Below, in pieces: positions 1 to 7,145 of a stretch of 25,868 nucleotides of DNA; position 1 is the stretch's first letter, and each line of letters opens with the position of its first letter. Source of the stretch: Bacteroidetes bacterium UBA4408 (GTDB lineage Bacteria > Bacteroidota > Bacteroidia > UBA4408); NCBI GenBank assembly GCA_002389785.1, contig DGQS01000093.1:1-25868 (forward strand). The letters are read 5' to 3'. The position numbers and the translations under genes were made by a program. The notes beneath the pieces are model-generated. The model did not search any database. It was not told the origin of the DNA and saw only the letters and a program-made list of their open reading frames with translations.

Positions 1-719
1 CCTCCTAAAGCGCATGGAGCATAAATATCCATGTCTACTTCGTAAGCTTTGTCGGCAGCAACTACTGTAGCTCCGGTTTCAGTGCTCAATTCTTTAAGGC
101 GTTCTAAATTAATATCGGTAATGCTAACAATGGCATTTTCTTAGTTCAAGTAGCGTACTAAGTGTTCGCCTACATGTCCAATTCCTTGTACCAGAATTTT
201 TTTCCCGCTAAGGCTATCATTTCCCCAGAGTTCTTTTGCACTGGCTTTCATCCCCATGTAAACACCTAGGGCAGTAACCGGCGAAGGGTCACCGCTTCCA
301 CCCATCGATTCAGGTAATCCGGTAACAAAATTGGTTTCCATTTTCACGTATTCCATGTCTTTGGTTCCAATTCCAACATCTTCGGCAGTAATGTACTTTC
401 CGCCAAGGCTATTTACAAACTGACCAAATTTACGCATGAGCGCTTCGTTTTTCATGGTTTTAGAATCGCCAATAATAACCGCTTTTCCTCCCCCTAAATT
501 TAATCCGCTGATGGCAGCTTTATAAGTCATTCCGCGCGATAAACGCAACACATCGGTAAGCGCCTGCTCTTCGTTATCATAAGCCCACATGCGTGTTCCA
601 CCAAGTGCGGGTCCTAAAACTGTATTGTGTATAGCTATAATTGCTTTTAATCCGGTAGCATTATCATTGCAAAAAACTACTTGCTCATGATTGTGAATTG
701 ACATTTGAGATAGTACCAT
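1..719 (-). pseudogene. Leucine dehydrogenase-like (Glu/Leu/Phe/Val dehydrogenase), interrupted by an in-frame stop; 3' end outside window
   Basis: The frame encodes an NAD-dependent amino-acid dehydrogenase that would oxidatively deaminate branched-chain amino acids in the cytoplasm. The first 192 codons carry the family hallmarks: GPALGGTRMW near residues 36-45, the lysine-containing MTYKAAISGLNLGGGKAV segment (K67 and catalytic-type K79), TAEDVG near 111, and a GxGxxG dinucleotide-binding loop (VQGIGHVGEHL, about 178-188). A TAA at 141-143 follows the NAD loop. The same frame then continues to the window edge with clear family sequence (VSITDIN, later DIYAPCALG). The change is therefore a single nonsense codon and not a frameshift. 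In Bacillus leucine dehydrogenase this position is, as I recall, a glutamate, so GAA to TAA is the likely change. Start is ATG 719 or ATG 704. Family length is about 360 residues. A real pseudogene and a base-calling error are both possible. Confidence 0.85.
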
Positions 720-846
720 TTTATTCAGTATTTAAACACTAGTTGATTTCAAAAAGCTATTTTGAAGGGTTTTATTACTTGTTTTTGTAAAGCTAAAAAT
801 CCACAAAAAATACCCTGCTTTAGCTTGTTTTTTTTATAAGTCGGCA

Positions 847-877
847 CAAAAGTAGGTTTATTTTTTAATGCCACAAA
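847..877 (-). promoter_or_regulatory. Bacteroidota-type promoter of the leucine dehydrogenase gene
   Basis: On the minus strand, TTTG (877-874) is followed after 19 bases by TACTTTTG (854-847). This matches the Bacteroidota consensus TTTG, 17-23 bases, TAnnTTTG. It would start transcription near 840 and leave a leader of about 120 bases before the ATG at 719. No experimental support is available from sequence alone. Confidence 0.55.
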
Positions 878-934
878 TGTTTGTTTAAGATTGTGAGAAT
901 CCGTAAAAATATCTCAGTTTTTTAGTTATAAAAT

Positions 935-976
935 AAATAAGCCTTTCTGTGTGCAATGCAACAGAAAGGCTTATTT
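935..976 (-). terminator. Rho-independent terminator of the 1428-residue T9SS protein gene
   Basis: A perfect 16-base inverted repeat (935-950 and 961-976, arms around GCCTTTCTGT and ACAGAAAGGC) encloses a 10-base loop. On the minus strand the stem runs into a T-rich tail (TTATTTATTTTAT). It lies 25 bases past the stop codon of the 1002-5288 gene. Confidence 0.85.
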
Positions 977-1001
977 GAGTGTAGGATGAAACCTTTAATG
1001 T

Positions 1002-4000
1002 TTAGTGTATCAAAATGAGGCTTTTAACACTTACTTTGTTTTCGCTAAACGATTTTACAGTATAAGTGCCTTTCGCTAGATGACTTAAGTCAAGTGTATG
1101 TATTCCGGCAGATAACTGCAGACGTTCAACAACTTTTTCTCCAACCGCATTAAATACAACTATGTCAGTTTTTTTAGCTGAAGTAATTACCTGTACCATA
1201 CCGGAAGTTGGATTTGGATAAAATACCATTTCCTCTGCTAAATTTTGATTCGCAATTCCAACTCCATGATTTGCCTTGGTTAATTGAATAGTGAACAAGC
1301 CTGTACTAGAAGCTAAGCCATCCACCATAATATAATAAGTTGTTCCTGCGGTTAATAAAACAGTGTCAACATGTATTCCCGCACCCGGCACAGCCGAAAT
1401 AAAACAATTGCCGGAACTCAGAGCTGATGTACAGTTAGCTGCTTCAAATAAACCAATAGCCACATTACATCCTCCCGGATTAGGTGAACTTGTACTTATG
1501 TAAAACGTATCTGAAACTGTTGGGGTATAAGTGTACCAAAGCGTATTACTTGGAGTACCACAAGTAAATCCGGCGCTAATAGCATTGTTATCGTTAGGAT
1601 CGGTTAAACTTGCTGTGGTATTATCATCTGAATAAGTAGTTCCCAAAGTCATATTAATTGCACCACACAAGGTATCGTTATACGGATAATTCGGATTCAC
1701 TGAATTGTTTTGTGTTAAAGTAATATCAAAACTACCTACCGCACCAGAATAACCATCCAGCATTATAAAGTAGGTTGAACCAGCTGTAAACACAACAGTA
1801 TCAATGTAAGTATTTCCCGGTAACGGACCTAATAAACATGCACCTGTTACAAAAGGAGCGTTACAAGCTGCGGCTTCAAATACCCCAACCCATGCATCAA
1901 GACCACCAACAGCAGGAGAATTTACCGTTATAAAAAAGGTATCGCTGGCAGCAGCAGTATAGGTATACCAAAGTGTATTATTCGGTGCGCTGCAAGCAAA
2001 TCCTGCTGCAGTTGCATCTGCATCTCTCGGGTCGTTAACAGAAGCTGTTGTTGTATTACCGCTCACTGTAGTTCCTAAAGTTAAAGCAATGGCTCCGCAA
2101 ATTGTATCATTCACAGGAACCGCCGGAGTGGCAGGGCAGTTAACCGAATTCAATAATTTTATTCCTGAAGAAGCAATAGGGGCTGTTCCTTGATTTCCGC
2201 AAATACCATTTAAACTAGCCGTAATATAATATTTACCGGTATAAGGTGCCGTAAAGCTAAGTTGATTCGGACATGCAGGTGCACTAAATACTCCGGGTAT
2301 CAATGCTCCGGCTACACCGTTTGAGTCGGAAACAGAGAGGCCAATTGGAGCAGCGCATGAATCTAGCGTAATTCGGTAATTCCCGCCGGCTACCAAGTAA
2401 GCAAAATATCCATCACCATCAAAGAAGTTCCATCCAGCGCGGGTTTGTAAAGAATCATGACCATTGCAAACATATCCAGCATAAGCTACTCCGGGAGCAG
2501 TTGCTTCTTGCCATGCTGTAGCATTATAAGTTACCGATGGCGTGCATCCGTTAAAAGAAACTGTTCCATTAGCTTGAGTAATTGATAGTGAAAATGTTCC
2601 TACAGCATTGGCAAATCCATCAACCAATAAGTAATAAGTTGCTCCTGCCGGTAAAATAACGGTATCAATGACTGAAGTACCTGGAGTTGGCCCTGATAAG
2701 CAAGCGGCAAACGTTATTGCTCCGTTGCATGAATCGGCTTCAACAAAGCCTAGCCATCCATCTAATCCACCTTGTGCCGGAGACGACATAGTTACGAAAA
2801 AGGTGTCGCTCACAGCCGGTGTAAAGCTATACCACAAAGTATTGTTGGGTACACTGCAACCAAAGCCTGCAGTAACAATATCATTGTCTCTTGGATCAGA
2901 ATAGGAGGCAGTAGTATTATCGCCGGAATAAACTGTATTCAATGTCATTGCAATAGCTCCACAAATAGTATCGTTCACAGGAACAGCCGGTAAACTTGGA
3001 CAAGTGGCACTATTTAATAATTTAACACTAACCGAACCAATTGCAGCTGTACCTTGATTTCCACATATTCCATTTAAGCTTGCATTTAAAAAATACTTAC
3101 CTGTATAAGGAGCAGTGTAAGTAAATTGAACAGGGCATGCCGCATTTACATATGCATTTGGCAAGATGCTTCCACTTACACCATTTGAATCGGAAAGGGT
3201 TAGTGCAATTGGTGCAGTACACGAATCAAGACTAAAACGATACTGGCCACCGGCAACTAAATACAATCCATATCCATCCCCATCAAAAAACTGCCAACCC
3301 GGTAGATTTTGTAAAGAATCGTGAGCGTCGCACACATAACCGGTATAATTTACACCAACAGCTGTTGGTTCTTGCCAAGTAGTGTTTGTGTAAACTACCG
3401 AAGGAAGACATCCGTTAAATTGAGGTCCAACAAATGTTGGTTGTGTTAAGGTAATATCAAAGGCACCAACAGAACCTCCAAACCCATCAATCATAATGTA
3501 ATAATTGGTACCGGCCGTTAAAATTACCGTATCTGAATAAGCATTTCCGGGAGTTGGACCCAGTAAACATTTTCCACTTTGAAATGGAGCTGTGCAATTT
3601 GCCGCATCAAATAATCCAACCCAGGTATCTAATCCTCCAACCGGAGAATTTATGGTTATTAAAAAAGTATCGCTCACTACCGGTGTATAGCTATACCACA
3701 GTGTATTGTTTGGTGTTCCGCAATTGTATCCAGCGGCAGTAGCATCAGCATCACGCGGGTCAGTAGCAGAGGCACTCACCGTAGAAGCGGTATAAGTTGT
3801 CCCAAGTTGTAAGGCTATTGCGCCACAAATGGTATCGTTAATTGGAGCAGGCACAACAGCAGGGCAAACAACAGAATTCAACAATTTTACACCGGCCGAA
3901 GCTATTGCAGTAGTTCCTAAATTTCCACAAATACCATCAACACTGGCAGTGATGTAATACTTACCGGTGTAAGGTGCAGTAAAAGTAAGTTGATTGGGAC

Positions 4001-5288
4001 AAGCTGCAGCTTTAGTAGCACCGGGTATGATGTTTCCACTTATACCTGCCGAATCAGAAACACTGATAGCAATCGCTGTACTACATGAATCAAGCGTAAT
4101 ACGGTATTGACCTCCTGAAATTAAATTCACAAAATATCCATCGGCATCAAAAAACTGCCATCCATTTCGGGTTTGCAATGAATCGTGTCCATTACATACA
4201 AAACCAGTATAGGGAGTTCCTGCAGCCGCAGCCTCTTGCCACGCAGAAACCGAATAAGTTGAGCCGGGTGTACATCCTGCAAAAGGCGCAGCTATTGGGC
4301 AAGTCACTGAATTTAACAATTTAATACCGGCAGAAGCAATAGGTGCGGTTCCTGCATTTCCACAAATTTCATCCAAATTCGCAGTGATATAATATTTACC
4401 GGTATATGGAGCAGTAAAAATTAGTTGGTTCGGACAGCTAGCATTTACATAGGCTCCCGGTATAATACTACCGCTCACACCATTTGAATCAACTACGGTT
4501 ATTGCACTATTTGAAACACATGAATCCAGTGTAATTCGGTATTGACCACCTGCAACCAATTTTACAAAATATCCGTCACCATCATAAAACTGCCATCCAT
4601 TGCGCGTTTGCAATGAATCATGTCCGTTACATACATAATCGTTATAAGCAACGCCTAAAACAGTTGCTTCTTGCCAGGCAGAAACAGTATAAGTGGTAGT
4701 GGGTGTACAGCCAGCAAAAGGTGGTTGAACATCAAGTAAAGTGATGTTACCATTTAAATCTCCGCCATTACCTCCAAATCCATCTCCCGACACATGAAAA
4801 GTGGCAATTTGAGCTCCGGATACTCCCGGTGCTACAGAAACATTTACAATAAATGGATAAGCAACACCCGCAACAATTCCACCATAATTATTATCGTTGT
4901 TGCCCCAAGAAATAGTTTGGCCGGAAACCCCGTTTAAAATTTCAGGACCATCTGATCCGGCAAGTCCATCATCGGGTCCAATAGGATCGGTTGGGCTTCC
5001 AATAGGAGTGATACCGGTTGGAAAAGTGATAGACAATGAATCACCGTATTCAAAATCAGTATTGTTGAGTAGCAAAGTAAATTGCAAGGCTACAGTGCTT
5101 CCTGCAGTATAAGTAGTAGCACAATTCAAGCTACCTGCTAGCTGTAAAAGGGAAGGATTTTTAACTTTAATTTTTGCTTTAACAATAGGTTCACTACGTT
5201 TTTGCAATTGAGAAACAAGTCTTGCTTGCTGAGCAATAAGGCTTATGCTTAATAGCAATGAAGCACACGATAAGAGTAATTTTTTCAT
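1002..5288 (-). CDS. Large secreted T9SS protein with eight alternating repeat modules
   Basis: A 1428-residue protein predicted to be exported by Sec and then moved across the outer membrane by T9SS. It has a signal peptide (MKKLLLSCASLLLSISLIAQ) and an N-terminal beta-rich, Asp/Gly-rich region (about 21-190). Eight modules of two kinds follow (about 191-1348), then a T9SS type A sorting domain (about 1354-1428, opening FYPNPTSG). Type I modules (about 147 residues, signature WQEA, CNGHDSLQTR, APYTGKYYITA) start near 191, 336, 624 and 912. Type II modules (about 141-146 residues, signature NDTICGAI, NTLWYSYTP, YYIMVDG) start near 483, 771, 1059 and 1203. Type II resembles the PPC-like beta-sandwich modules common in Bacteroidota exoproteins. 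I do not recognise type I. Conserved cysteines recur in both, suggesting intramodule disulfides. No catalytic motif is visible, so an adhesive, matrix or surface role is inference only. Confidence 0.88.
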   Translation of the reverse strand: MKKLLLSCASLLLSISLIAQQARLVSQLQKRSEPIVKAKIKVKNPSLLQLAGSLNCATTYTAGSTVALQFTLLLNNTDFEYGDSLSITFPTGITPIGSPTDPIGPDDGLAGSDGPEILNGVSGQTISWGNNDNNYGGIVAGVAYPFIVNVSVAPGVSGAQIATFHVSGDGFGGNGGDLNGNITLLDVQPPFAGCTPTTTYTVSAWQEATVLGVAYNDYVCNGHDSLQTRNGWQFYDGDGYFVKLVAGGQYRITLDSCVSNSAITVVDSNGVSGSIIPGAYVNASCPNQLIFTAPYTGKYYITANLDEICGNAGTAPIASAGIKLLNSVTCPIAAPFAGCTPGSTYSVSAWQEAAAAGTPYTGFVCNGHDSLQTRNGWQFFDADGYFVNLISGGQYRITLDSCSTAIAISVSDSAGISGNIIPGATKAAACPNQLTFTAPYTGKYYITASVDGICGNLGTTAIASAGVKLLNSVVCPAVVPAPINDTICGAIALQLGTTYTASTVSASATDPRDADATAAGYNCGTPNNTLWYSYTPVVSDTFLITINSPVGGLDTWVGLFDAANCTAPFQSGKCLLGPTPGNAYSDTVILTAGTNYYIMIDGFGGSVGAFDITLTQPTFVGPQFNGCLPSVVYTNTTWQEPTAVGVNYTGYVCDAHDSLQNLPGWQFFDGDGYGLYLVAGGQYRFSLDSCTAPIALTLSDSNGVSGSILPNAYVNAACPVQFTYTAPYTGKYFLNASLNGICGNQGTAAIGSVSVKLLNSATCPSLPAVPVNDTICGAIAMTLNTVYSGDNTTASYSDPRDNDIVTAGFGCSVPNNTLWYSFTPAVSDTFFVTMSSPAQGGLDGWLGFVEADSCNGAITFAACLSGPTPGTSVIDTVILPAGATYYLLVDGFANAVGTFSLSITQANGTVSFNGCTPSVTYNATAWQEATAPGVAYAGYVCNGHDSLQTRAGWNFFDGDGYFAYLVAGGNYRITLDSCAAPIGLSVSDSNGVAGALIPGVFSAPACPNQLSFTAPYTGKYYITASLNGICGNQGTAPIASSGIKLLNSVNCPATPAVPVNDTICGAIALTLGTTVSGNTTTASVNDPRDADATAAGFACSAPNNTLWYTYTAAASDTFFITVNSPAVGGLDAWVGVFEAAACNAPFVTGACLLGPLPGNTYIDTVVFTAGSTYFIMLDGYSGAVGSFDITLTQNNSVNPNYPYNDTLCGAINMTLGTTYSDDNTTASLTDPNDNNAISAGFTCGTPSNTLWYTYTPTVSDTFYISTSSPNPGGCNVAIGLFEAANCTSALSSGNCFISAVPGAGIHVDTVLLTAGTTYYIMVDGLASSTGLFTIQLTKANHGVGIANQNLAEEMVFYPNPTSGMVQVITSAKKTDIVVFNAVGEKVVERLQLSAGIHTLDLSHLAKGTYTVKSFSENKVSVKSLILIH
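1245..4718 (-). repeat. Intragenic module repeats, order I-I-II-I-II-I-II-II
   Basis: Reading with the gene, the module starts fall at about 4718 (I), 4283 (I), 3842 (II), 3419 (I), 2978 (II), 2555 (I), 2114 (II) and 1682 (II). Each spans about 425-440 bases. Similarity is strong at protein level, and short near-identical DNA stretches recur, such as the segment coding for APYTGKYYITA. The pattern looks like one or two duplications of an I-II pair plus extra single copies at each end. Repeats this similar are also where short-read assemblies collapse. Confidence 0.88.
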
Positions 5289-5369
5289 AAATTGTATGGT
5301 TTAATTTTAAGGTAAAGCTTAATTATTGCGATTAATTGTATACAGTTTAATCTTGCAATATTAACAGAC

Positions 5370-5377
5370 CAAATATA
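5370..5377 (-). promoter_or_regulatory. Possible -7 box for the 1428-residue protein gene
   Basis: TATATTTG on the minus strand fits TAnnTTTG, 82 bases before the ATG at 5288. No TTTG lies at the usual 17-23 base distance upstream (the nearest is about 12 bases away), so the call is weak. Confidence 0.35.
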
Positions 5378-5417
5378 GAATTAATTCGACAAAAAAATAA
5401 ATCAGGGTAAAAAAAAA

Positions 5418-5448
5418 GGCTGTCTTTTCGACCTCAATTACGCAAGTC
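5418..5448. repeat. Imperfect 31-base inverted repeat, copy A
   Basis: This copy matches the reverse complement of 7094-7124 at 23 of 31 positions, including an unbroken 12-base core (ACCTCAATTACG at 5431-5442). Both copies are preceded by an A-rich run on the matching strand. It lies between the start of the 1428-residue gene and the stop of the 330-residue gene. Confidence 0.45.
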
Positions 5449-5527
5449 TCCGTGCTTGACATAAAACCAATGGAATCTGAAAGGGTTTCCTTTTTAATTA
5501 ACTGATAGTCATACCTATGTATACTTA

Positions 5528-6520
5528 TTAATGCTGTACTACAATTTTCTTATGCACAACTTGCTCATTCTTAAGCTTACATTTCACAAAATAAACACCA
5601 TCATCCCAATGCGATATATCAAGTAATGTAGTCATTTTAAAAGGCTTTTGTTGCAACACCATTTTACCTCGCATGTCCATTACAGTTATTTCTTTAAATA
5701 CTTGTTGGGAGCTAAGTTGAATATTACTTTTTGCAGGAATTGGAATAACTGAAACTTCAATTTGTGCTAATTCCTCCATTCCATTGGTAGAATCTTCGAC
5801 CAAACTTACATCATCAATATAATAGTATGCAAAACAACAGTTAAAATTAGGACTAATCTGAGTCCTAATAGTATCACAAAAGGCACCATCATGAAAATTC
5901 CCAATGGTTAAGAATTGCTCACCCCCATTTGCTATATAGCTTCCAGTGACTTCTATCCAACTTAGAGTATCATCAATTCTATTATTAATTTGTATTTGGG
6001 GTATTACAGGAATTGTGAGAAAATCAAATGATGCTGAATCTAGTAGGCTATCAATTGAAAAATGCGCATCAAATTTTGTGATTGAAAATCGTGAGCTATT
6101 GGCCATTGAAACATAATATTTCAAATTATACTTTTTATCATGTAAAAGTGCTTGACTTAGTTTTACCTCAGCATATTCCCTAAACCCATTTCCTGAAATA
6201 TAAGTGCTATAATACTGTAAACCTATATAACCATTCCCAGTATTTGCATTTTGAAATCCAATAAAATTATTCGGTACCGAAACATTCGAAGTTAAATTTG
6301 AACATGAATTATAAAAATCAGAACTACTTGACTGATTTACACTAAATCCGCCTGGGAATTTATTAGGCTGAAACCAACTACTCGCATAGTAAATTTGATC
6401 AATTGAATTTGGGCAGTTCGTATAATTCTCAAAACTTCCATTAGGTACTAAATTCTGAGCTAACACAATTTTAATTGAAAATGTTAAAAGTAAAAGAATC
6501 TGAAAAGGAATATTTTTCAT
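5528..6520 (-). CDS. Secreted T9SS protein of unknown function (330 residues)
   Basis: The protein starts with a signal peptide (about 1-21, ending in LAQ). Next comes NLVPNGSFE, an opening often seen in Bacteroidota secreted beta-sandwich proteins with a carbohydrate-binding-like fold. The body (about 22-240) ends in YYIDDVSLVED, the usual closing strand of such a domain. The last 75 or so residues form a T9SS-type sorting domain in degenerate form: IPIPAKSNIQL takes the place of YPNP, followed by MDMRGKMV and DDGVYFVK. No catalytic residues can be assigned. Its sorting domain is clearly different from those of the 1428- and 559-residue neighbours, and its codons look more AT-rich than theirs by eye. 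It sits inside a pair of inverted repeats, so it may have arrived separately. A ligand-binding or adhesive role is inference. Confidence 0.75.
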   Translation of the reverse strand: MKNIPFQILLLLTFSIKIVLAQNLVPNGSFENYTNCPNSIDQIYYASSWFQPNKFPGGFSVNQSSSSDFYNSCSNLTSNVSVPNNFIGFQNANTGNGYIGLQYYSTYISGNGFREYAEVKLSQALLHDKKYNLKYYVSMANSSRFSITKFDAHFSIDSLLDSASFDFLTIPVIPQIQINNRIDDTLSWIEVTGSYIANGGEQFLTIGNFHDGAFCDTIRTQISPNFNCCFAYYYIDDVSLVEDSTNGMEELAQIEVSVIPIPAKSNIQLSSQQVFKEITVMDMRGKMVLQQKPFKMTTLLDISHWDDGVYFVKCKLKNEQVVHKKIVVQH

Positions 6521-6591
6521 TAAGATTAAACTTTATTGAGTATTGCAATAATGATAATTGCTCTTGTTAAATTCTATTTTATTAGCGTTCC

Positions 6592-6599
6592 CAAAAATA
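6592..6599 (-). promoter_or_regulatory. Possible -7 box for the 330-residue T9SS gene
   Basis: TATTTTTG followed by G on the minus strand fits TAnnTTTG, 72 bases before the ATG at 6520. The same octamer precedes the 559-residue T9SS gene. No clear TTTG is seen at the right distance upstream. Confidence 0.35.
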
Positions 6600-6624
6600 A
6601 TATTTGAAATACTTTTTTGACTTG

Positions 6625-7017
6625 CTACTCTACCACAAATTTCATTCGCAACTTATTGCCATTTACATCAGACTCTATTAGGTAAACCCCGGTTGCTAAA
6701 TTTAGTTCTGGACTTATAATTAATTGACTTTCCTCCAGAGTATTTATTACTGATTTGTAAACACATCTACCCAATATATTAAATATCGATATTTAAATTG
6801 ATTGATTGTTTTCCGTAATATCGGTTAAATGTATTGAAAATGTCTCATCTTTAGAGTTAGGATTTGGAAATACTTTTAAGGCTAAAATTTCCTCATTGTA
6901 ACCATTAGTTTCAAAAATTGCTTCGGATTTATTACCTAACAACGTTGTATCTGCCATTCTATAAACTGTAGCAGGTGTAGTTATCGTACACGCATCACCA
7001 TAATCGCTCCTTACCAT
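6625..7017 (-). pseudogene. Remnant of a T9SS-secreted protein, with in-frame stop inside the sorting domain
   Basis: The frame opens at ATG 7017, directly after a TGA, and gives 74 residues with no signal peptide. It reads from what looks like the end of a fibronectin-like domain (YGDACTITTPA) into VFPNPNSKDETFSIHLTD, the first half of a T9SS sorting domain. A TAA at 6793-6795 interrupts it. The same frame then continues with ISIFNILGRCVYKS and ATGVYLIESDVNG, and ends at KFVVE with a TAG at 6625-6627. That completes a normal sorting domain. The piece has therefore lost its 5' part and gained a nonsense codon. It lies downstream of a terminator with no visible promoter, so it is probably silent. 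Confidence 0.8.
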
Positions 7018-7043
7018 TCAAAATATTATATTAATAAAACGAA

Positions 7044-7071
7044 AAAAGGAACAGATTTCTCTGTTCCTTTT
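7044..7071 (-). terminator. Rho-independent terminator of the 559-residue T9SS gene
   Basis: An 11-base perfect stem (AAAAGGAACAG / CTGTTCCTTTT) with a 6-base loop is followed on the minus strand by TTCGTTTTATT. It sits about 75 bases past the stop at 7146 and upstream of the T9SS remnant. Confidence 0.8.
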
Positions 7072-7093
7072 CATTTTCATTGTTAATAATTTG

Positions 7094-7124
7094 GACTCTC
7101 GTAATTGAGGTTTTCGAGACAACC
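7094..7124. repeat. Imperfect 31-base inverted repeat, copy B
   Basis: This is the counterpart of 5418-5448 in opposite orientation, sharing the 12-base core at 7100-7111. It also holds a small internal inverted repeat (CTCG ... CGAG). It lies just past the stop of the 559-residue gene, before that gene's terminator. Confidence 0.45.
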
Positions 7125-7145
7125 TTTCTTATAAAAAAGCGATAA

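Noticed and set aside
2668..5112. Plus-strand open frames inside the 1428-residue gene
   Set aside because: They lie antisense to a strongly coding, repeat-structured gene, have no recognisable domains, and come from the composition of the repeats.
5471..5500. A GGAA/TTCC hairpin before a T run as terminator of the 330-residue gene
   Set aside because: The stem is four pairs and the T run is on the plus strand, the wrong direction for that gene.
5418..7124. A complete transposon or insertion sequence
   Set aside because: The inverted repeats are imperfect, no target-site duplication is visible, and no transposase or recombinase is encoded between them.
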